16,666 bases of DNA, taken from positions 1 through 16,666 of the forward strand of contig DASXTB010000100.1 in assembly GCA_036505615.1 (NCBI GenBank), given 5' to 3'. Shown in pieces: positions 7,848 to 16,200 of this stretch (within the stretch, counting starts at the first letter, position 1; every line of letters begins with the position of its first letter). A program made the position numbers and the translations under genes. This DNA comes from DASXTB01 sp036505615. GTDB taxonomy: Bacteria; Acidobacteriota; UBA6911; JACQSX01. Under the pieces are notes generated by a model. The model saw only the letters and a program-made list of their open reading frames with translations. It was not told the DNA's origin and searched no databases.

Positions 7848-7963
7848 GAGCTGGGCTTTGTGCGGCCGCCCGGCCGGCTCGACGATGGCTTGGCTGCGGA
7901 CCACAAAGTTGCGATGTAGCCGGATCGATTTCGATCCTTCCAAGCGCAAGAGGTACGAACGTC

Positions 7964-9475
7964 ATGCTAAACCGAAGGGATTTTCTGAAATTGGGCGGGG
8001 CGCTGGTTGCGTCCTCCACCTTTGTCGCTAACTCTGTGAACCGAGGATTTGCTCAATCGGGAAGTCAGACCCGGAGCGATAGGCGAATCGTTGTAAACGA
8101 CATTCACTCTCAGCTTAATGCCACGCATGTGGATCGTGTTGTTACGCCGCACGGCGTTGGAGACCTTCGATTAATCGTCCGCAGCGCAAGTGCGGAGGGG
8201 ATGGCAATCAGCATTGCCGGCGGCCGGCACGCTATGGGAGGCCAGCAATTCGGAGAAGACAACATTCTGGTGGACATGCGCGGAATGAATCGAGTGCTGG
8301 GGTTGGATTCGGAAAGGGGCATTGTCGAGGTGGAGTCGGGGATCGAATGGCCGGAGCTGCTCGATTACCTCAACAACGCGCAACAGGGGCGCGAGCGGCA
8401 GTGGGGGATCATCCAGAAACAGACAGGGGCGGATCGGCTCAGCATCGGAGGAGCGCTGGCCTCTAATGTACACGGCCGCGGGCTGAAGTTCAGACCCATT
8501 ATCGACAATGTCGAGTCTTTCGTGTTGTTGGATCACACGGGCGCCACCCTGCGGTGCGACCGGCAGGAGAATTCCGAGTTATTCAAACTTGTCATCGGAG
8601 GGTACGGCCTGTTTGGCATCGTTACCTCCGTACAGTTGCGGCTCTGGTCCCGAAAGAAAGTGCAACGAGTGGTTGAGATTCGCGAACTAACGGACATCCC
8701 TCAAGCTTTTGAACAGCGGATTATCGACGGCTATCTCTATGGGGATTTTCAGTTCGCCACCGACAGCAGTCGGGACAGTTTTTTGAGCCACGGCGTCTTC
8801 TCCTGCTATCGTCCGGTGAATCCGGCGACGCCGCTTACCGAGCACCCGACACGCTTCCACCCAGAAGACTGGGCGAGACTCACCTACTACACTCACAAGT
8901 ACAAGCGGCGCGCTTTTGACTTCTATACCAAGCGGTATCTCGCCACTTCCGGGCAAATTTACTGGGCAGACTCTCAACTTTCAGGAGCCTACGTGGACAA
9001 CTACCACGAGGAGCTGGATCGCAAGCTCCATGCCAAGATCAAGGCGACTGAAATGATCACTGAGATTTACGTCCCCGGGCAGTCGCTTGTCAACTTCATG
9101 CAGGATGCACGAGTGGCTCTAAGAGAGCTGAAGGCGAATGTTATTTACGGGACAGTTCGGCTTATTGAAAAGGATGAGGAGAGTTTTCTTTGTTGGGCAA
9201 AAGAGCGATATGCCTGCGTTATCTTCAACCTGCACACCATACATGATCGGGAAGGAATCGAGAATTCCGCGCGGGCATTCCGGGCTCTGATCGATATGGC
9301 TATTCGGTACAACGGGAGTTATTACCTTACTTACCATCGTTATGCAACCAGGCAGCAGGTCGAGGCGTGCTATCCACAGTTCCCTGAGTTCTTGCGGCTA
9401 AAGCTCAAGTACGACCCGGAGGAAATCTTCCAGAGCAACTGGTACCGACACTACCGAAAGATGTTTGCTGTGTGA
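7964..9475 (+). CDS. Tat-exported FAD-dependent oxidoreductase (VAO/PCMH fold, FAD_binding_4)
   Basis: A 503-residue flavoprotein. Residues 1-30 are a twin-arginine signal (NRRDFLKLGG, then ALVASSTFVANS, cleavage near GFA-QS), so it should be folded with its cofactor and then exported. The FAD-binding domain spans ~50-230: AISIAGGRHAMGGQQ (83-95) is the PP-loop region, where His89 aligns by eye with the histidine that carries covalent FAD in many VAO-family enzymes. LSIGGALASNVHGRG (159-173) and GGYGLFGIVTSVQLRLW (212-228) are the other two usual FAD-contact motifs. The C-terminal half (~235-503) is the substrate domain and ends KYDPEEIFQSNWYRHY, like other members. A second Cys ligand for bicovalent FAD is not obvious. 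The substrate is unknown; sugars, alcohols and aldonolactones are typical of the fold. AAGAGG (7948-7953), 10 nt before the ATG, supports the start. Confidence 0.87.
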   Translation: MLNRRDFLKLGGALVASSTFVANSVNRGFAQSGSQTRSDRRIVVNDIHSQLNATHVDRVVTPHGVGDLRLIVRSASAEGMAISIAGGRHAMGGQQFGEDNILVDMRGMNRVLGLDSERGIVEVESGIEWPELLDYLNNAQQGRERQWGIIQKQTGADRLSIGGALASNVHGRGLKFRPIIDNVESFVLLDHTGATLRCDRQENSELFKLVIGGYGLFGIVTSVQLRLWSRKKVQRVVEIRELTDIPQAFEQRIIDGYLYGDFQFATDSSRDSFLSHGVFSCYRPVNPATPLTEHPTRFHPEDWARLTYYTHKYKRRAFDFYTKRYLATSGQIYWADSQLSGAYVDNYHEELDRKLHAKIKATEMITEIYVPGQSLVNFMQDARVALRELKANVIYGTVRLIEKDEESFLCWAKERYACVIFNLHTIHDREGIENSARAFRALIDMAIRYNGSYYLTYHRYATRQQVEACYPQFPEFLRLKLKYDPEEIFQSNWYRHYRKMFAV

Positions 9476-9821
9476 GATGTTGCCAAAATCCGGGCGCGAG
9501 CGTGTGCGAGCGTGGAGATCAATCTCAGTCAACTGCAGACACAATTGGTCACACCCCTAGATTCGTTGTTTCCTTGAGTTCTTTAGTTTTCCTACGGCTC
9601 TTGCCTGTTCGCCTGATCCCCAATGTGACTGTAGAGGTCACAACCGGCACCGCTGTGCTTTAGCGCTAAGTTTTATTAAATCAGCGGTTTAGTTGGATGA
9701 TTGGCGGGGTGAATAAGGCCTCTCTTTTGCGACAAGACTGACCGAACAGGAAAGACTCATTCGGCCTAGGTCCAATATCCGGGCAACGTTGCCGGGCGCC
9801 GCTGGAGTGGAGGACAAGAAA
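9476..9821. other. Intergenic region without a convincing gene
   Basis: No ORF here has a recognisable product or ribosome binding site. Two small symmetric sites were seen: a 6-bp inverted repeat TGTGAC/GTCACA with a 7-nt loop (9624-9642) and the 10-bp palindrome TTAGCGCTAA (9660-9669). Either could be an operator or chance. An AT-rich run follows at about 9669-9680. No clear sigma-70 promoter or T-tailed terminator was seen. Confidence 0.4.
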
Positions 9822-10301
9822 ATGCGGAATGCAAGCTTGGTCAAAAGAAAGATTCTCATCAACGTTCTGCAGGTCGTTTTTTCCTTTCTCACTCCGACTG
9901 AGGATTATCTGATAGCAGCGACGCAGCGGGGGCAGTTTCAGCCCGGCGTCAAAGGCCAGATCCAAACTGCTCCGGAGGACGCGCCAGTGAGTTTTGAATC
10001 CGACCAGGAGCATACCGACACCCAGGCCAGATTCCTGTCGCGCCGCGGCGAGACAATCTTCTTGACCTCCAAAGAAATCGCGCTCCGATTAAGAGCTCGC
10101 GTGGGCGGTGGCAGATGCCGAAGGCCACTTAAGAATCGGCGCCAATACAAGAATCAACTTTTAGCCCGTCGAGACGTGGAGATCTTATGTGAAAAGACGA
10201 GAAGGGCAATGACGGTTTCTGATCACAGAAACATGGCGAAGGATAAACTGGGAAAAACTTTAGGAGGACAATTAGAACTTTCGAATACTTTTTCTCTGTA
10301 G
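9822..10301 (+). pseudogene. Truncated DUF7948/SBBP-family gene remnant
   Basis: The frame is open for 159 codons from an ATG with GGAGG (9809-9813) 8 nt upstream. Residues ~7-25 (VKRKILINVLQVVFSFL) look like a signal peptide. Residues ~54-91 (PVSFESDQ, ARFLSRRG, IFLTSKEIALRL; nt 9981-10097) match the start of the DUF7948 domain of the large protein at 557-5167 (LPLSFEANQ, IRFLSHGPG, LFLTPDEAILVL), with about 15 identities over 37 positions by eye. After this point the sequence is basic and unrelated, and the rest of DUF7948 and all propeller repeats are missing. The best reading is a 5' fragment of a once large exported protein gene. Expression as a short secreted peptide is not excluded. 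Its 3' end overlaps the PIN fragment on the other strand. Confidence 0.6.
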
Positions 10302-10460
10302 TTCCTTAATGGCATCAAAGTCGCTATCCTCGCTGACTATCTCCCTGATGCCCCTGGACAGTGCGCTGGCGGCATGGATTGCATCTCTTGGCTTCAAATG
10401 ATGCAGGCTGACGCGCGGTTCGATCATGGGTATACGCTCGAAGAAAATCGACCCCTGCAT
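10272..10460 (-). pseudogene. 3' fragment of a PIN-domain (VapC-like) toxin gene
   Basis: On the minus strand the last ~60 codons read FFERIPMIEP, then LKPRDAIHAASALSRGI and IVSEDSDFDAIKEL before TAA at 10272-10274. This matches the C-terminal third of PIN-domain ribonucleases, where the Asp of PRDAIHAA (nt 10383-10385) and the acidic residues of SEDSDFD are metal ligands or neighbours. The N-terminal part with the first catalytic Asp is absent: upstream sequence runs into the divergent DUF885 gene and shows no PIN similarity. The distance between IPMIEP and LKPRD also looks short, so an internal deletion is possible. No antitoxin gene is nearby. It is a probable decayed toxin-antitoxin locus and should not be catalytically active. 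Confidence 0.6.
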
Positions 10461-10526
10461 AATCGGTCCATTAGAATCAATTGATTTCTGCCACCAGTGT
10501 GCAAGATATATTATGTGACCGTTGGC

Positions 10527-10532
10527 AGGAGG
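10527..10532 (+). promoter_or_regulatory. Ribosome binding site deciding the DUF885 start
   Basis: AGGAGG lies 7 nt before the ATG at 10540. The frame is also open upstream from a TTG at 10522, but that start would place the Shine-Dalgarno inside the gene, so 10540 is chosen. Confidence 0.7.
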
Positions 10533-10539
10533 AATTCTC

Positions 10540-12312
10540 ATGAAGCCAATGGTCGCTATGTTACTTTTACTCTCTCTCCAGACTGGAAGAACCGAAATGG
10601 CTTCTTCCCCGGCAGCTCTCCAAAGGCTAGCCAAAGATTACTACCAGTGGCGCGACCGGAATTATCCGGTGCGCAGCAGCAATGAAGGCTTGCACACCTG
10701 GGACGACAAGTTGACGGACTATTCGCCGGCAGCGATTCAAGAGCGCAGGCAATACGTCAGAAATCTCCTGCCTCAGGTGCGGAGGATGAAGACGGACTCC
10801 TGGCGCCGGCACGATCGAATCAACTGGCTGTTGTTTCGCGCCCAGCTTGAAGAGGTGGAGTTTTACGATCGAGTGTTAAACTTTGAGGGAACCAATCCGA
10901 AGCATTATGTGGACGAATGCAGCAACGCCATTTTTTCACTGCTCAAGAAAGACTACGACACTCCCGCAAGGAGAGCACTCTCGGCTGCGGCGCGCCTCAA
11001 ACAGATGCCTGCGATGCTTGAGCAAGGCAAACAGAACTTGGAAAAACCTGTGCGGCTCTATGCTCGTCTGGCCATCGAGTCGGCGCGTTCCATAGATAGC
11101 CTCTTTAACAGCAGCCTGATGACACTGGTAGAACAACCCCCGGCTGGACGCGTAGACGGCCCTGGTGCAGGAATGGCTAGTCAGTCGCAGCCGCGCTCGC
11201 CTTCGCTCTCGCCAGGGGAAAGGGCAGAATTAGTGAGGGCGCGCGACGTCGCTCTGGCTGCATTGCACAGTTTCGCCGACTGGCTGGAGAAAAAAATTCC
11301 CGAGATGGCCGTCTTCACGCCTATGGGCGAAGAGAATTACAACTTCCTCTTGAGCCGTGTTTACCTGCTGCCGTTGGATGCAAAACAAGTGGCCATGCTC
11401 GGTGAAGCTGAGCTGGCACGCTATCGAGCGCTCGAGTCGTTGCTTCCTGACCCGACTTTGGCGGACCCGAATCCTTCCCGTGTCAAGAAAATCCCTCATG
11501 ATCAGGACGACTTTTTGAAGACTTATGAAAACCGCCAGACCGAGATGATCGGGTTTTTAAAGGATAAGGCGCTGGTCACACTGCCCGATTATCTCGGGCC
11601 TTTTCGCATCCGCCAGCTCCCGGAGGCCTTCAAGCCCACCAGCCCCGGAGGTTTCATGAACCCGCCCGGGTTATACGACAAGGACAGCAGCGGCTTTTAC
11701 TTCATCCCTACGTACAATGCACAGAGCCGGAATTTTTACATTCGAGCCGCAATCGAGGACCCGCGTCCTATTCTGGGACATGAAGGAATTCCCGGCCATT
11801 TTCTTCAGCTCTCCATCGCCAACCATCTGGCCGATGAAATCAGACGCCAGCACACCGACGGCGTGTTTATCGAGGGTTGGGCACTGTACACCGAAGAGAT
11901 GCTGATGCGGACCGGCCTTTATCCTGAAAACTCCGCGGCACAGGGACAGATCCTGAGATTGTCGCGTTATCGGGCCGCGCGCATTGGAGTGGATGTGAAC
12001 CTGCACACCGGCAAATGGAGTTTTGAAGACGCGGTCAACTACTTCATGGAAGCCGGTGGGCTGGACAGAGAGGCGGCTGAGGGAGAGGCTGCAGGAGCGG
12101 CTTCGTCTCCTTTGCAGAAGATCACCTACATGGTTGGGAAATGGCAGATCATGCGTTTGCTAGGGAAGTATCGGGATCGGATGGGCCAGGAATTTCAACT
12201 TGGCAAATTTCACGACGATTTGCTGAAGAACGGCAGTCTTCCGCTGTCGATCGTGGAATGGATTCTGCTGGGAGACGCCACCACGTTGGAGAAAGCGGTA
12301 ACGGCGCGTTAG
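10540..12312 (+). CDS. DUF885 family metallopeptidase, exported
   Basis: A 590-residue protein of the DUF885 family, alpha-helical zinc peptidases related to carboxypeptidase/oligopeptidase folds. Residues 1-20 are a short signal peptide (MKPMVAMLLLLSLQ), consistent with periplasmic or secreted action on peptides. The family signature is clear: HEGIPGH with His414, Glu415 and His420, and EGWALYTEEM with Glu445 as the probable third metal ligand. Other family blocks include GFMNPPGLYDKDSSGFYFIPTY before the metal site and ITYMVGKWQIMRL near the end. Residues ~203-226 (AGRVDGPGAG...SPSLSPGERAE, nt ~11146-11226) are a low-complexity loop rich in Pro, Ser and Gly that interrupts an otherwise helical region. 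The gene appears monocistronic: a PIN fragment precedes it on the other strand, and a hairpin cluster follows its TAG. The substrate is unknown. Confidence 0.88.
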   Translation: MKPMVAMLLLLSLQTGRTEMASSPAALQRLAKDYYQWRDRNYPVRSSNEGLHTWDDKLTDYSPAAIQERRQYVRNLLPQVRRMKTDSWRRHDRINWLLFRAQLEEVEFYDRVLNFEGTNPKHYVDECSNAIFSLLKKDYDTPARRALSAAARLKQMPAMLEQGKQNLEKPVRLYARLAIESARSIDSLFNSSLMTLVEQPPAGRVDGPGAGMASQSQPRSPSLSPGERAELVRARDVALAALHSFADWLEKKIPEMAVFTPMGEENYNFLLSRVYLLPLDAKQVAMLGEAELARYRALESLLPDPTLADPNPSRVKKIPHDQDDFLKTYENRQTEMIGFLKDKALVTLPDYLGPFRIRQLPEAFKPTSPGGFMNPPGLYDKDSSGFYFIPTYNAQSRNFYIRAAIEDPRPILGHEGIPGHFLQLSIANHLADEIRRQHTDGVFIEGWALYTEEMLMRTGLYPENSAAQGQILRLSRYRAARIGVDVNLHTGKWSFEDAVNYFMEAGGLDREAAEGEAAGAASSPLQKITYMVGKWQIMRLLGKYRDRMGQEFQLGKFHDDLLKNGSLPLSIVEWILLGDATTLEKAVTAR

Positions 12313-12317
12313 TCTCA

Positions 12318-12603
12318 GAGGCCGCTTCCAGCGGTCTTTCCCGAAGGGTTTCAGCCCCGGCCTTTCGAGGCCGGGGTGCAAATCGCGAGCACAACCATCA
12401 GCCTCGAGGCCGTTTCAACGGCCTTTTTCGCGAGACCAATCGGCGTTTACGCCGGTGTGACTGATCGCCTAGTATTCGATGGCTAAAGCCGGTTGCTGGA
12501 AAGGCCGGTGAACCGGCCTTGGATAACTTTTCTATTGCGCTGGACCCCGGCCTCGCAAGGCCGGGGCTGAAACCCTTCGGGGAAGGCCGCTGAAAGCGGC
12601 CTC
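12318..12603. repeat. Cluster of palindromic units framed by a 59-bp imperfect inverted repeat
   Basis: The arms 12318-12376 and 12545-12603 are reverse complements at 55 of 59 positions, separated by 168 bp. Each arm contains two hairpins: an AGGCCGCT-type stem and the 9-bp stem CCCCGGCCT/AGGCCGGGG (12355-12376 and 12545-12566). The middle holds three more perfect small palindromes: 12407-12424 (AGGCCGTT/AACGGCCT), 12441-12454 (CGGCGT/ACGCCG) and 12501-12520 (AAGGCCGGT/ACCGGCCTT). This architecture resembles REP/BIME-type clusters. It encodes no protein and fills most of the 396-bp gap between the DUF885 and DinB genes. The remainder (12604-12708) has a GGTATGAG direct repeat (12614-12621 and 12625-12632). 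Confidence 0.85.
12407..12428 (+). terminator. Possible rho-independent terminator for the DUF885 gene
   Basis: A perfect 8-bp GC-rich stem (AGGCCGTT, loop TC, AACGGCCT) is followed directly by a run of five T (12424-12428). It lies about 95 bp after the DUF885 stop codon. It is also one unit of the palindromic cluster, so its termination role may be incidental. Confidence 0.4.
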
Positions 12604-12660
12604 CGCTAATCGGCGGTATGAGGTGGTATGAGAGGTCGCTTGCTAGCCGACAGACTGACT

Positions 12661-12672
12661 GCTGGCGCCAGC
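12661..12672. promoter_or_regulatory. 12-bp perfect palindrome upstream of the DinB gene
   Basis: GCTGGCGCCAGC is fully self-complementary and lies 36 bp before the DinB start codon. The position would suit an operator, but a site of this length in GC-rich DNA could arise by chance. Confidence 0.25.
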
Positions 12673-12708
12673 GAATGACGAAACTTTGAACGAAGGAAGG
12701 AGTTTGCA

Positions 12709-13233
12709 ATGGCTACAGTCTCTCCGCACTGGGACAGCTACACTAGAAGAATACTGGATCTGCTGGGTTCTCAGGATCCGATCGTGGTGCAAGAAAAAAC
12801 GGCGCGAAAACTGCGCAAAGCCGTGGAAGACCTCAGCCCCAGCCAACTGGGATGGAATCCTGCCGCAGGGAAATGGTCTATACGGCAGATCATTGCTCAC
12901 CTGGTTGACACTGAAATCGTATACGGCTATCGCCTCCGCAAGACGCTTTGTGATCCTGGCGTTGCCATTGAACCCTTTGACCAGGACGTCTGGGCGCAGA
13001 AGTCGAGATACGAAAACCACTCGGTGCAAGATGATCTGAATTACTTGGAAGCTTTGAAGGCTGCTAATCTGGACTTTTACCGGCGTCTCTCCCCAGCCGA
13101 ATGGAAAATTCATTGGATGCATGCAGAGCGAGGAAAAGAGTCAATCGAACATACTTGCAAGATGATCGCAGGACATGACCTAAATCACATGGCACAGGTC
13201 GAAGCAATTCGTAAAAAGATACTGGCGGAATGA
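12709..13233 (+). CDS. DinB-like (DinB_2/YfiT family) metal-binding protein
   Basis: A 174-residue, probably cytoplasmic four-helix-bundle protein of the DinB/YfiT superfamily; no signal peptide is seen. AAGGAG (12697-12702), 6 nt before the ATG, supports the start. The metal triad of the family is visible as His64 in WSIRQIIAHLVDTE and His156/His160 in IAGHDLNHMAQVE; both blocks are at the usual places in a protein of usual length. Members include thiol S-transferases and damage-inducible proteins, but most, including this one, have no proven substrate. This is not the DNA polymerase IV also called DinB. The next gene begins 31 bp after the stop with its own ribosome binding site, so the two are probably co-transcribed. 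Confidence 0.88.
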   Translation: MATVSPHWDSYTRRILDLLGSQDPIVVQEKTARKLRKAVEDLSPSQLGWNPAAGKWSIRQIIAHLVDTEIVYGYRLRKTLCDPGVAIEPFDQDVWAQKSRYENHSVQDDLNYLEALKAANLDFYRRLSPAEWKIHWMHAERGKESIEHTCKMIAGHDLNHMAQVEAIRKKILAE

Positions 13234-13264
13234 TCAGTTCAGAGACAATTCTGGAGGAAGTTGC

Positions 13265-16200
13265 ATGATTTCTTGGAAGAGAGCGCATGTTTTGATTGCC
13301 TTGTTTGCACTGCTTGTTCTTGCCGTGCCGCAGTTGCAGTTTGCCCAGGAAGACAAGAAAGAGGAGCAGAAGGACAAAGATAAAGAGAAAAAAGATGAGG
13401 AGCTTCCCCTCAAGGCTGCAAGCAAGATTGAATTTACAACCGACGAGGGGACATGGATGTCACTTGATGTCTCACCGGACGGCAAGATGATCGTCTTTGA
13501 TCTTTTAGGCGATATTTACACGCTGCCTGTGGGCGGCGGCGAAGCCAAGCGGATCATAGGCGGACTTTCCTTTGAAAGCCAGCCGCGATTTTCGCCTGAC
13601 GGAAAGAAGATTGTTTTTTTGAGCGACCGGAGCGGCGCCGAAAACCTCTGGATCTCTGATGTGGATGGGTCGAATCCAAAACCGTTAACCAAAGGACGTA
13701 ACCAGATGTTTTGCTCGCCCAACTGGACGGCCGATGGTCAGTACGTGATTGTGTCCAAGACCAGCGACCCTCTTGGTACGTTCTCCCTCTGGATGTACCA
13801 CAAAGATGGCGGCTCGGGCGTACAGATTGGCCCGCCCGATCCGCCTTTACCTGAGCCCGGCTCGGGAGAGCCGGCGCGCCCCCGGCAGAACAGGCTGGGT
13901 ATCGTGGCCTCGCCCGACGGGCGGTTTTTCTACTACTCGGTACGCACCGGCTCGTTCAATTACAACGCCAGCTTTCCTATCTGGCAGGTGGTGCGCTTTG
14001 ATCGTGAAACCAGCGAGACATCGACCATCACCAATGCGCAGGGAAGCGCCATGCGGCCGCTGCTTTCTCCCGATGGAAAGACGCTGGTTTACGCGACGCG
14101 TTTCGAGACCTTCACTGCCCTCCGGTCACGCGATCTTGAGACCAGCGAAGAGCGGTGGTTGATCAACCGCGTGACCCGCGATGATCAGGAATCACGCGCC
14201 ACGCGCGACACCATGCCGGGTTACGCTTTTATGCCGGATGGTAAATCGCTGATCGTTCCCGTTGACGGCAAGATCCAGCGCGTCGACTTCGAAACGGGAA
14301 AGGCGATGCTGATGCCGTTTACCGCAAAGGTGGATGCGGATATTGCGCCTCGGGTCTACTTTCAATCGAGCGTTGACGATTCTGTCATGGTGAAGGCGCG
14401 TTTAATCCGCTGGCCGGTACTTTCACCAGACGGAAAGCGAGTTGCCTTCGGTTCGCTAAATAAACTCTGGATTATGGATTTGCCATCGGGCTCGCCAAGA
14501 CGGTTGACCAATCTCGCAATGGGTGAATTCATGCCGGCATGGTCTCCTGATGGAAGGTACGTCGTCTTCGTGACATGGAGGCCGGACGGCGGCCAAATTT
14601 ATCGAGCCGCTGCCGACGGCAGCTCTCAGCCCGAACGGCTCACGCGTCGTGCTGCCTATTATTCTTATCCGATATACTCCCCGGACGGAGCAAAGATAGT
14701 ATTCGTGTCCGGCGCGGCGGCAGACCAGCTGAATTCTTATCTTGACGACCGCGAGCATCGAGAATTGGGCGACGATGGCGTACTTTCGCAGGAGCCGGCT
14801 GAGATCACCGGTTTATCTTCCAGGACAGGATTGGACCTGAGGTGGATTCCAGCCGCCGGCGGCGATTCAACGCTGATCGGGCCGACCCAGGGTGGCCGCT
14901 ATCCGCACTTCAGCAGCGATCCCGGGCGTGTCTACCTGACGACTTTTAATGGCTTGGTGTCCCTTCGGCTGGATGGTCTGGATCGCCGCACGCACTTTAA
15001 AGTCACCGGATCCGCTCCCGGCCCCTTCCCACCGGCGGCAGGTGAAATCAGGATGTCGCCCGACGGCCAGCGGGCTTTTCTGGATCTGCAAAACAAGCAT
15101 TACTTGATCAACGTCCCCAAAGCTGGCAAGGAGACGGTAAAAATCAGCATTACCAGTAAGGACAACACGTCGGCATCGGTTCCTGTCAAGAAGATGTCGA
15201 TGGAAGGTGGTGATTACCTGAACTGGGCTGCAGACGGAAAGTCAGTCACCTGGTCGTGGGGATCGAAGTTCTATCGGCAGGATATAACGGCCGATAAACC
15301 GGAGGTTTTCGACATCGTCGTCGAAGCCCCGCGCGCCCGGCCCAAGGGAACGGTGGTGCTGAGCGGCGCGCGCATCGTGACGATGAAAGGCGACGAGGTT
15401 ATCGAGCGCGGTGACATCGTCGTCACCGACAACCGGATCACCTCAGTCGGACCGGCAGGCAAGGTTCAGATTCCAACCGGAGCCAAAATAATTGACCTGT
15501 CGGGCAAAACCATTCTCCCCGGTTTCGTGGATGTTCACGCGCACATGTGGCCGCCGCGCGGCGAGCATCAGACTCAGGTATGGCAGTATCTGGCGAATTT
15601 GGCGTATGGCGTGACCACGACGCGTGATCCTCAAAGCTCGACCAATGATGTGTTTGCTTATACGGACCTGGTCGACACCGGAGACATTCTTGGCCCTCGA
15701 GTTTACTCGACCGGTCCCGGGGTTTTTTCTGCTTCAGGACTGGATGACAAGGACGCAACGCGTAATGTTATTAAGCGATACAAGGATGCCTACCACACCA
15801 CGACGTTGAAGCAGTACATGGTGGGAGACCGCATCGTGCGCCAGTGGGTGATTATGGCCTGCAAGGAGTTCGGAATTACGTCAACAACCGAAGGGGGCCT
15901 CGATCTTAAGTTGGATCTGTCGCACATGATTGATGGTTATTCCGGCAGCGAGCACTCGCTGCCGATTCATCCTCTATACAAAGATGTGACACAGTTTGTC
16001 GCCAAAACGGGCACGTTTTACACACCCACGATTCTGGTGGCTTACGGCGCTCCCTGGACGGAGAACTACTACTTTGAATCGACCGACGTTCACGGCAACA
16101 CGAAGTTGCGCCGATTCATTCCGCACGAATTGCTCGACACCATGGTGCGGCGGGGCCGCAGCTGGTTTTTGACTGAAGAATATGGACACTCGGCGATCGC

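Noticed and set aside
557..9475. A single new multi-gene system linking the SBBP protein, regulator, secreted unknown protein and oxidase
   Set aside because: The strands are mixed, the families are common as separate genes, and no shared motif or operon structure ties them together.
9472..9663. Plus-strand ORF of 63 residues overlapping the oxidase stop
   Set aside because: No ribosome binding site, no domain, and composition is unlike the neighbouring genes.
9681..10013. Minus-strand ORF of 110 residues
   Set aside because: It has no recognisable domain and lies opposite the DUF7948 remnant, whose frame is supported by homology and a ribosome binding site.
12318..12603. CRISPR-like array
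   Set aside because: The repeats are inverted palindromes of differing sequence, not direct repeats with regular unique spacers, and no cas gene is present.
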